Below, in pieces: positions 1 through 4,797 of a stretch of DNA of 5,054 nucleotides; position 1 is the stretch's first letter; each line of letters opens with the position of its first letter. Location of the stretch: positions 1-5,054 of the forward strand of contig JAJQHT010000011.1 of the NCBI GenBank assembly GCA_021199595.1, read 5' to 3'. The translations under genes were made by a program, and so were the position numbers. A model generated the notes under the pieces. That model was not told where the DNA came from, made no database searches, and was given only the letters and a program-made list of their open reading frames with translations. Source of the DNA: Oscillospiraceae bacterium. GTDB lineage: Bacteria > Bacillota > Clostridia > Oscillospirales > Oscillospiraceae.

Positions 1-69
1 GTCTACGGACTGGCGCAAATATCGGGGATGACAGATGCAGCGGAACAGGTTCATAAAGAGCAGAATTAG
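1..69 (+). CDS. C-terminal end of an unidentified upstream phage gene (5' partial)
   Basis: Frame 1 is open from the first base and ends at TAG (67-69), giving 22 residues that begin VYGLAQISGM and end in a charged tail (VHKEQN). The piece is too short to assign. Its position just before a phage head module fits a small terminase subunit, a late transcription regulator or an HNH protein, but that is context only. Its GC-rich codons match the portal gene, and the AT-rich noncoding stretch starts straight after the stop, which supports a real gene end. Without upstream sequence the reading frame itself is an inference. Confidence 0.5.
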   Translation, partial: VYGLAQISGMTDAAEQVHKEQN

Positions 70-95
70 AAGCAAAAATAAGCGTTTTTCACCTT

Positions 96-116
96 TTGAA
101 AGTTGTAGAACTTCAA
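96..116. repeat. Bulged inverted repeat (hairpin 1)
   Basis: TTGAAAGTT (96-104) pairs with AACTTCAA (109-116), giving 8 base pairs with one bulged A and a GTAG loop. No T-tract follows, so it is not a standard terminator. It contains one copy of the repeated word AGAACTTCA (107-115). Confidence 0.5.
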
Positions 117-191
117 TACAAAAAAAGTAACTTCCCAAAAAAGTTCTGAAAACAAGGCAAAACAGAGATGGGGGTATACCTCCCTCCCCCT

Positions 192-213
192 GGCGGTGAA
201 AGAACTTCACGCC
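192..213. repeat. Bulged inverted repeat (hairpin 2)
   Basis: GGCGGTGAA (192-200) pairs with TTCACGCC (206-213), giving 8 base pairs with one bulged G and a five-base AGAAC loop. No T-tract follows. The second AGAACTTCA copy (201-209) spans the loop and right arm. The architecture (8 pairs, one bulge, small loop) resembles hairpin 1, which hints at a shared protein- or RNA-level role. Confidence 0.5.
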
Positions 214-264
214 GTCACTGGGAACATTTTCTCGTGATAATTCGAGTGCGAAAGAAGTGAAAGC

Positions 265-675
265 ATGGCCGACCTGAAAGGCGTGGACTACCTACGCACA
301 AAGTTGTCTGGAAAGCGCAGCCGGGTACTGCTCCGGTACAAATACTACGAAATGAAAAACGCCACCCATGATTTTAACCTGGTAACGCCCCAAGAGTTCC
401 GGGCGCTCAACGAAACACTGGGCTGGTGCGGCAAAGCGGTGGATGCTCTGGCAGACCGGCTGGTGTTCCGGGAGTTCCGGGAGGACAACTTCGACCTGAA
501 CAACATTTACCAGATGAACAACGCTGACGTGCTGTTTGACAGCGCGGTACTGTCTGCTTTGATTTCGTCCTGCTGCTTTTTGTACATCTCCCCAGACGAG
601 GACGGGTTTCCCCGGCTCCAGGTCATTGACGGCGGCAACGCCACCGGCGTCCTTGACCCATCACCGGCCTGTTGA
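265..675 (+). CDS. Portal protein, N-terminal part (SPP1 gp6-like), cut short by frameshift
   Basis: The portal is the dodecameric ring at the capsid vertex through which DNA enters and leaves and to which the terminase docks. This 136-residue frame holds its N-terminal third: an RYKYYEMKN segment (residues 24-32) and a GWCGKAVDALADRLVF segment (53-68), both typical of gp6-like portals. The ATG at 265 is preceded only by a weak purine-rich site (GAAAGAAGTG, 250-259). Reading stays portal-like up to residue 131 (codon 655-657) and then goes off frame: the last five residues (PSPAC) are out-of-frame sequence before TGA at 673-675. The rest of the protein continues in the -1 frame from 657. Joined, the two parts give about 408 residues, a plausible full length. 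Alternative: translation of two separate polypeptides, which I consider unlikely. Confidence 0.85.
   Translation: MADLKGVDYLRTKLSGKRSRVLLRYKYYEMKNATHDFNLVTPQEFRALNETLGWCGKAVDALADRLVFREFREDNFDLNNIYQMNNADVLFDSAVLSALISSCCFLYISPDEDGFPRLQVIDGGNATGVLDPSPAC
655..675 (+). other. Frameshift site in the portal gene (apparent 1-base deletion in a C run)
   Basis: Frame 1 reads GAC CCA TCA and soon stops at TGA (673-675). With one extra C in the CCC run at 657-659 the reading becomes GAC CCC ATC ACC GGC CTG TTG ACC GAG (DPITGLLTE), which joins the two portal halves without a break. Upstream of 657 the downstream frame is closed by TGA at 654-656, so the shift must lie in the few codons between. No X XXY YYZ slippery heptamer in the right register is visible, which argues against programmed -1 frameshifting. 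A real mutation or a homopolymer sequencing/assembly error are both possible. Confidence 0.75.
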
Positions 676-1490
676 CCGAGGGGTACGCCGTGCTGGAGCG
701 GGACGATAACAAGCGCCCCACGCTGGAAGCCTATTTCACCGCCGGGCAGACAGAGTATTTCCCCAAAGGGGAAGCGCCCTATGTCATCGACAACGTCGCC
801 CCCGCCCCGCTGCTGGTGCCGATAATCTACCGCCCCGATGCTGTTCGGCCTTTTGGTCACAGCCGCATTTCAAGGGCCTGCATGAACATCATGCAGGGGG
901 CGCTGCGCACCATCAAGCGCTCGGAGATCAGCGCGGAGTTCTATTCCTTCCCGCAGAAATACGCCCTGGGAACCTCCCCGGACGCGGAGCCTATGGAAAA
1001 GTGGCGGGCCACCATTTCCTCGTTTCTCCAATTCACCAAGGATGAGGAGGGGGAGAAACCCACCGTGGGCCAGTTCACCCAGCAGAGCATGAGCCCGTAT
1101 ACCGAGCAGTTGCGCACCTTCGCGGCGTTGTTTGCCGGGGAAACCGGCCTTACCCTGGACGACCTGGGCTTTGTCACCGACAACCCCAGCTCTGCGGAGG
1201 CCATCAAAGCCAGCCATGAAAACCTGCGGCTGTCCGCCCGGAAAGCGCAGCGAACCTTTGGCAGCGCGTTCCTCAACGCCGGGTATCTGGCCGCTTGCAT
1301 CCGGGATAACTTCCCTTACCAGCGGCGCCAGCTTTACCTGACAAAGGCGGCGTGGGAGCCGGTGTTCGAGCCGGACGCCGCCATGCTCTCCGGCATCGGG
1401 GACGGCGTAGGCAAGCTGAATCAGGCGGTGCCTGGCTACATCGGGGCAAACAACCTCCAGGACCTGACCGGCATGGCTCCCGACCAGTAA
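672..1490 (+). CDS. Portal protein, C-terminal part (SPP1 gp6-like), out of frame with its N-terminus
   Basis: This frame carries the remaining two thirds of the portal (272 residues from the TTG at 672; portal homology extends back to 657). Family-typical stretches are PFGHSRISRACMNIMQ (about residues 60-75, clip/wing region), then RSEISAEFYSFPQKYALG, and DNPSSAEAIKASHENLRLSA in the middle, which is characteristic of gp6-like portals. TTG at 672 has no Shine-Dalgarno site and overlaps the TGA of the N-terminal frame, so the start is an artefact of the frameshift and not a chosen initiation site. The frame ends at TAA 1488-1490, ten bases before the MuF gene, which points to one operon. If the frameshift is genuine the portal is inactive and no infectious particle would form; if it is a sequence error the gene is intact. 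Confidence 0.85.
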   Translation: MTEGYAVLERDDNKRPTLEAYFTAGQTEYFPKGEAPYVIDNVAPAPLLVPIIYRPDAVRPFGHSRISRACMNIMQGALRTIKRSEISAEFYSFPQKYALGTSPDAEPMEKWRATISSFLQFTKDEEGEKPTVGQFTQQSMSPYTEQLRTFAALFAGETGLTLDDLGFVTDNPSSAEAIKASHENLRLSARKAQRTFGSAFLNAGYLAACIRDNFPYQRRQLYLTKAAWEPVFEPDAAMLSGIGDGVGKLNQAVPGYIGANNLQDLTGMAPDQ

Positions 1491-1500
1491 GGGGGCGCTT

Positions 1501-2517
1501 ATGGCTGAGGACATCGCCCCCGCCCTGCTGGAGCAGCTAAAGGCGGCTTTTCTGGAGAATCTGCAAAACGACAAGACCGCCGCCAAGCTGCTGGCGCAGA
1601 TCCAGGCGGGCACAGCCAATTATGCCGTCGCCGGAGACTACGCCGAACAGGTGGGCACCGCCCTGGCGGACGCTTTTTACAACTGTCTGACATTGGACGC
1701 GCTGCCCAATGGCCAAATGTACTGGAACATCGCCGACCGGGTGGTGCGCCCCCTGCTGGAGCAGGATTATGAGCTGGTCTCCACCGCCGCCGCCCAGGTG
1801 CAAACAGTGCTGAACGAAGCGGCGGGAATCGGCATCAAGGCGCAAAAGGCCGCGTTGAACCAAGACCGCATAGAGGGCTTGCTGAACGCAATCAGCAACG
1901 AAGACAACTATATCAAGATGATCGGTACGTTAAACGAGCCGGTCAAAACCTTCTCCCGCTCTGTGGTGGATGATACCTTGAAAGCCAACGTCGAGTTTCA
2001 GGGAAAGAGTGGACTGTCTCCGAAAATTATCCGAAAAGCGGAGTACAAGTGCTGCGAGTGGTGCAGCAAGCTGGCGGGAACCTACGAATACCCGGACGTG
2101 CCGGACGATATTTACCGGCGGCATGAGAATTGCCGCTGTATGGTGGAATATGACCCCGGTAACGGAAGACGGCAGAATGTCCACACGAAGCAGTGGACTT
2201 CCTCGGAAGAAAGTGCTAAAATAGAATCTAGAAAGATTATTGGTTTGAACGCAAGCGGAACTACTGTGACGGGTATTAGCCAACACGCCTATCAGAGAAT
2301 AGCAGAGCGAAATGTTACTATGGATTCTCTGAAAGACGCGATTGAAAATCCATTGCAGACAAAATCGGTCAAATATGATGAACTCGGAAGGCCGTCCGTA
2401 ACGATTATAGGGCGCAAGGCAACAATTAGGCTAAATCCCAATACTGGCGTCATCGCCACTGTGAATCCTACTCATACCAAGACAGCAAACAAATTGATAA
2501 AGAAGGGGAAAACATGA
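1501..2517 (+). CDS. MuF-type minor head protein with C-terminal toxin-like nuclease domain
   Basis: Start ATG follows AGGGGG at good spacing, just after the portal stop. Residues 1 to about 235 are a phage minor head (MuF-like) core: a mainly helical N-terminus, then a Cys/His cluster at Cys184, Cys185, Cys188, His208, Cys211 and Cys213 in the pattern CCxWC...RRHxNCRC, typical of this family in Firmicutes phages and probably metal-binding. Residues 235-255 are a polar linker. Residues 258-338 form an added small domain with a HAYQRIAER motif (His262, Arg266, Arg270), GRPSVTIIGRKATIRLNPNTG (296-316) and a T-x-N-P-T-H tail (320-325). This resembles DUF4258 or Barnase-EndoU-ColicinE5/D-RelE (BECR) type RNases found at the ends of MuF polymorphic toxins. 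The tail is basic (14 K/R against 6 D/E from residue 250 on) and its DNA is AT-richer than the core. The core call is firm; the toxin call is pattern-based inference. The gene overlaps its small partner by ATGA. Confidence 0.82.
   Translation: MAEDIAPALLEQLKAAFLENLQNDKTAAKLLAQIQAGTANYAVAGDYAEQVGTALADAFYNCLTLDALPNGQMYWNIADRVVRPLLEQDYELVSTAAAQVQTVLNEAAGIGIKAQKAALNQDRIEGLLNAISNEDNYIKMIGTLNEPVKTFSRSVVDDTLKANVEFQGKSGLSPKIIRKAEYKCCEWCSKLAGTYEYPDVPDDIYRRHENCRCMVEYDPGNGRRQNVHTKQWTSSEESAKIESRKIIGLNASGTTVTGISQHAYQRIAERNVTMDSLKDAIENPLQTKSVKYDELGRPSVTIIGRKATIRLNPNTGVIATVNPTHTKTANKLIKKGKT
2194..2222 (+). promoter_or_regulatory. Weak candidate sigma-70 promoter inside the MuF gene
   Basis: TGGACT (2194-2199) and TAAAAT (2217-2222) are separated by 17 bases and match the consensus boxes at 4/6 and 5/6 positions. 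The site sits exactly where the GC content drops at the start of the toxin-like part, so it could give separate transcription of the downstream small gene. Such matches arise by chance in AT-rich coding DNA, so this is tentative. Confidence 0.2.
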
Positions 2518-2744
2518 AAATTGCTATAGGGACCAATGAGGTGGTCATGCTCAATCAGCGCGGCATATCGGTTGACCCCCATCGGGAGTACACAGAGGAT
2601 GAGGTATTTGACATTCTTGAACAAGTACGAGATGTTGAAGTGTTTTACGCACAAGATGCGGATACCAATAAAAAGTCACTTCGCCTCGCAAACGAGTACG
2701 GCGATTTGGCTGATAAAATCCAAAACATGATACCAGAAAATTAA
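2514..2744 (+). CDS. Small acidic protein, candidate immunity protein for the MuF toxin tail
   Basis: I do not recognise a named family. The 76-residue product has 16 acidic against 8 basic residues, a predicted helix after YTEDEVFDILEQVRDV (26-41) and a second near the C-terminus (55-72), no signal peptide and no membrane segment, so it is probably cytoplasmic. ATG 2514 overlaps the MuF TGA as ATGA and has its Shine-Dalgarno site (GAAGGGG, ending 2508) inside the MuF gene, so the two are translationally coupled. Its base composition matches the toxin-like tail and not the structural genes. A terminator follows directly. A tiny acidic gene locked to the 3' end of a polymorphic toxin is the classic position of an immunity gene; binding and inhibition of the basic tail is inference. 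Alternative: an unrelated small phage protein. Confidence 0.7.
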   Translation: MKIAIGTNEVVMLNQRGISVDPHREYTEDEVFDILEQVRDVEVFYAQDADTNKKSLRLANEYGDLADKIQNMIPEN

Positions 2745-2758
2745 CACCGTATTTCTTG

Positions 2759-2788
2759 AAAGCACGACGCAAGCCGCCGTGCTTTTCT
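2759..2788 (+). terminator. Rho-independent terminator after the toxin/immunity pair
   Basis: AAAGCACG (2759-2766) pairs perfectly with CGTGCTTT (2778-2785) around an 11-base loop, and the right arm runs into TTTTCTT (2783-2789). It lies 14 bases after the candidate immunity stop. The T-tract is short and broken by a C, so termination may be partial, which would let late transcription reach the terminase and capsid genes. Confidence 0.7.
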
Positions 2789-2803
2789 TATGCCCAAACC
2801 CCG

Positions 2804-2811
2804 AAAGGAGG
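2804..2811 (+). promoter_or_regulatory. Very strong Shine-Dalgarno site without a normal gene
   Basis: AAAGGAGG lies 8 bases before ATG 2820, the best ribosome binding site in the window, yet the frame it serves closes after eight codons. It marks either a leader peptide or the surviving start of a lost gene. Confidence 0.55.
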
Positions 2812-2819
2812 CCGCTCCG

Positions 2820-2846
2820 ATGGGCCTGACACGATGTAGCACCTGA
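2820..2846 (+). CDS. Eight-codon micro-ORF ahead of the terminase (leader peptide or gene remnant)
   Basis: The frame encodes MGLTRCST and stops at TGA (2844-2846), 13 bases before the terminase ATG. A strong AAAGGAGG precedes it at ideal spacing. The same frame can be extended upstream to ATG 2790 (18 codons), but that start has no ribosome binding site. The terminase Shine-Dalgarno site (GAAAGGGGG, 2845-2853) overlaps the micro-ORF stop, so ribosomes ending here could reinitiate on the terminase. It may instead be the truncated head of a small gene once located here, perhaps lost when this region was rearranged. No function is assigned. Confidence 0.3.
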   Translation: MGLTRCST

Positions 2847-2859
2847 AAGGGGGAACGAC

Positions 2860-4254
2860 ATGGCCGAGGTGAAAAAAGGCCGCCAGACCCCCACACAGGC
2901 CGTCACACTGCCCTATGACCACACCCACGGGGCGGAGGCGGTGGAGCTGTACAACCAGACGGGCCGCACCGCTCAGCAGTGGCAGGAGCTGCTGCTCTAC
3001 GACATTCTGGCAGAGAATGGGGACGGGCTATGGGTTCACACCAAGTTCGGCTACTCCGTCCCACGGCGAAACGGCAAGAACGAGATCGCCGCCATGCGGG
3101 AGCTGTGGGGCCTCCAGCAGGGAGAGAGCATCCTCCACACCGCCCATCGCACCACCACCAGCCATGCCGCATGGGAGCGGCTGTGCAGTCTGCTGGACAA
3201 GGTCAAAATCGAATACAAGGCCATCCGCGCCACCGGACGGGAGAACATCCGGCTGACGGACGGCGAGGGAAGAATCGAATTTCGCACCCGTTCCTCTAAG
3301 GGAGGTTTGGGTGAGGGATTCGATTTGCTCGTTATTGACGAGGCCCAAGAGTACACAAACGACCAGGAAAGCGCCCTGAAATACGTGGTCACGGACAGCC
3401 GGAACCCACAGACCCTGTTCTGTGGGACGCCGCCCACGCCGGTCTCCTCCGGCACCGTGTTCCTGAAGCTGCGCAGCGCCGCCCTCCAGGGCCAGACCGA
3501 GAACACCGGCTGGGCGGAGTGGAGCGTGGAGCATCAGAGCGACCCCCAGGACCGGGCGCTCTGGTACGAGACAAACCCCTCCCTGGGGACCATCTTCACC
3601 GAGCGGAGCGTGGCTGATGAGATTGGCAGCGACCCGGTGGACTTCAACATCCAGCGGCTGGGTCTGTGGCTCCGGTACAACCAGAAGTCCGCCATCAGCC
3701 GGGCGGAGTGGGAGACGCTGCAATGCCCCGCCCTGCCGAAGCTCACCGGCAAGCTCTATGCGGGTATCAAGTACGGCAAAGACGGGGACAGCGTGGCCCT
3801 GTCCATCGCCGTGAAAACGGCGGCGGGTCAGGTCTTTGTGGAAGCCATCGACTGTCAGCCGGTGCGGGCGGGGAATGACTGGATCATCAGTTTTCTGTCT
3901 CAGGCGGACATCGCCGCCGTCGCGGTGGACGGGGCAAACGGGCAGCAGCTTTTGGCCCAGGCCATGAAGGATGCCCGGCTGAAAGCACCCTTGCTGCCTA
4001 CGGTGAAGCAGGTCATCACCGCCAACGCAGCCTTTGAGCAGGGGCTGTACGCCCGCACCGTCTGCCACATGGGGCAGCCATCGGTGGTGCAGGCGGTGAG
4101 CAACTGTGAAAAGCGGGCCATTGGCACCGGAGGCGGCTTCGGCTATCGTTCCGTGCTGGAGGGGGCCAAAATCGAACTGCTGGACAGCATCATCCTGGCC
4201 TACTGGCAGTGCGCCGAAGGAAAAGAACGGCGCAAACAGAAAATCAGCTATTAA
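2860..4254 (+). CDS. terL: Phage terminase large subunit (ATPase and nuclease)
   Basis: This is the DNA-packaging motor: it docks on the portal, pumps DNA by ATP hydrolysis and cuts the concatemer. The 464 residues carry an N-terminal ATPase with a Walker A variant VPRRNGKNE (67-75, Lys73), Walker B LLVIDE (156-161, Asp160 and catalytic Glu161) and coupling motif LFCGTPP (186-192). The C-terminal RNase H-like nuclease begins near 298; candidate metal ligands are Asp308 or Asp310, Asp357 (AVAVDGANG) and Asp442 (LLDSIILAYW). Where many terminases have the first Asp (G-x-D) this one has Lys304 in AGIKYGKDG, which I believe is a subfamily trait. Start ATG follows GAAAGGGGG at 6 bases. Length is normal to slightly short. 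Its place after portal and MuF is unusual, since terL normally precedes the portal. No small terminase subunit gene is visible in the window. Confidence 0.95.
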   Translation: MAEVKKGRQTPTQAVTLPYDHTHGAEAVELYNQTGRTAQQWQELLLYDILAENGDGLWVHTKFGYSVPRRNGKNEIAAMRELWGLQQGESILHTAHRTTTSHAAWERLCSLLDKVKIEYKAIRATGRENIRLTDGEGRIEFRTRSSKGGLGEGFDLLVIDEAQEYTNDQESALKYVVTDSRNPQTLFCGTPPTPVSSGTVFLKLRSAALQGQTENTGWAEWSVEHQSDPQDRALWYETNPSLGTIFTERSVADEIGSDPVDFNIQRLGLWLRYNQKSAISRAEWETLQCPALPKLTGKLYAGIKYGKDGDSVALSIAVKTAAGQVFVEAIDCQPVRAGNDWIISFLSQADIAAVAVDGANGQQLLAQAMKDARLKAPLLPTVKQVITANAAFEQGLYARTVCHMGQPSVVQAVSNCEKRAIGTGGGFGYRSVLEGAKIELLDSIILAYWQCAEGKERRKQKISY

Positions 4255-4268
4255 CGGCGCTGCCGTTA
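4252..4268 (+). repeat. Perfect hairpin on the terL stop codon
   Basis: TAACGGC (4252-4258) and GCCGTTA (4262-4268) form a 7-base-pair perfect inverted repeat with a 3-base loop; its first three bases are the terL TAA. No T-tract follows, so it is not a canonical terminator. It could stabilise the 3' end of the terminase message or be a processing site that separates terminase from the abundant scaffold/capsid message. Confidence 0.5.
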
Positions 4269-4315
4269 CTATATTTCCCGATACCGCCGGGCAAAGAGCG
4301 GGAAAGGAGCCTATC

Positions 4316-4792
4316 ATGGCAGAATTTACACCCATTACCACACAGGAAGAGTTCAACGCGGCCATCGGCGAGCGCCTCAAGCGGGAGCGGGAGACGCTGG
4401 GCAAGAAGTACGCTGACTATGACGAACTGAAAGCCAAAGTCAGCGACTATGAGCAGCAGATCGCAACACTGAACCAGACCATCACGGATTCCACCAAAAA
4501 GTACGCCGGGTACGACAAGACCATGGCGGACTTGCAGGCAAAGGTGAAGGGCTACGAGACCGCCTCGGTAAAAACGCGAATCGCCCGTGAGACCGGAATC
4601 CCCTATGAACTGGCGGAACGGCTCTCCGGTGAAACGGAGGAGGACATCCGCAAAGACGCAGAGACGCTGTCCCGCGTGCTGGGCCGCCAGAAACAGCAGA
4701 CCGCCCCGCTGAGATCCACAGAACCGGCGGGCAACGGCAAGCGGGAGGCGCTGCGTGCGCTGACCGCAGAACTGACCAGTAAAGGAGACTGA
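4316..4792 (+). CDS. Phage scaffolding protein (GP20/DUF4355-like)
   Basis: The 158-residue product guides procapsid assembly around the portal and leaves, or is removed, before DNA packaging. It is highly charged and helix-forming: residues 11-85 look like an extended coiled coil with KKYADYDELKAKVSDYEQQI and a second KKYAGYDK repeat (61-68), followed by RETGIPYELAERLSGETEED (91-110), a stretch typical of GP20/DUF4355-type scaffolds, and a basic C-terminus (KREALRALTAELTSKGD) of the kind that contacts the capsid protein. The ATG at 4316 was chosen because AAAGGAG (4303-4309) sits 6 bases upstream and the protein pattern starts there; the frame is open further upstream only through terL and the gap. 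The next gene is the major capsid protein, the usual scaffold-capsid order. Confidence 0.88.
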   Translation: MAEFTPITTQEEFNAAIGERLKRERETLGKKYADYDELKAKVSDYEQQIATLNQTITDSTKKYAGYDKTMADLQAKVKGYETASVKTRIARETGIPYELAERLSGETEEDIRKDAETLSRVLGRQKQQTAPLRSTEPAGNGKREALRALTAELTSKGD

Positions 4793-4797
4793 TTTTT

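Larger units (their letters stand above)
70..264. other. Noncoding gap with hairpins and repeats; possible packaging (cos/pac) or regulatory region
   Basis: No convincing gene lies here. The first ~95 bases are A-rich. They are followed by a strongly skewed block at 169-190, a G run, the palindrome GGTATACC (173-180) and then a C-rich run. The word AGAACTT occurs at 107-113 and 201-207 and inverted (AAGTTCT) at 141-147. Two bulged hairpins flank the region (separate entries). G-run/C-run palindromes with nearby repeats are a plausible design for a terminase recognition site, and in many Gram-positive phages such sites lie near the packaging genes. Here the large terminase is 2.6 kb downstream, so the assignment is tentative. 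A late promoter or leader region is the main alternative. Confidence 0.35.

Noticed and set aside
96..122. Possible promoter TTGAAA / TACAAA before the portal
   Set aside because: The spacer is only 15 bases, the -10 box is poor, and the same bases form hairpin 1, so I do not list it as a promoter.
655..675. Programmed -1 ribosomal frameshift in the portal gene
   Set aside because: No slippery heptamer in the correct frame and no clear stimulatory structure are visible; a one-base loss in the C run explains it more simply.
870..1619. Minus-strand open frames opposite the portal and MuF genes
   Set aside because: They are shadows of well-supported + strand genes, have Arg/Ala/Gly-rich composition and show no domain.
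2536..2730. A 64-codon + strand frame overlapping the candidate immunity gene
   Set aside because: It is an alternative frame of the 2514-2744 gene with no Shine-Dalgarno site; the ATGA-coupled frame is better supported.
4106..4315. Upstream extension of the scaffold frame from ATG 4106
   Set aside because: It would overlap terL by about 150 bases out of frame, lacks a ribosome binding site, and the scaffold pattern and AAAGGAG site both point to ATG 4316.
3028..4404. A 458-codon open frame on the minus strand opposite the terminase
   Set aside because: It lies almost wholly antisense to terL, which has clear Walker and nuclease motifs. Long antisense frames are common in GC-rich DNA, and this one has low-complexity Gly/Pro/Leu-rich sequence with no recognisable domain.
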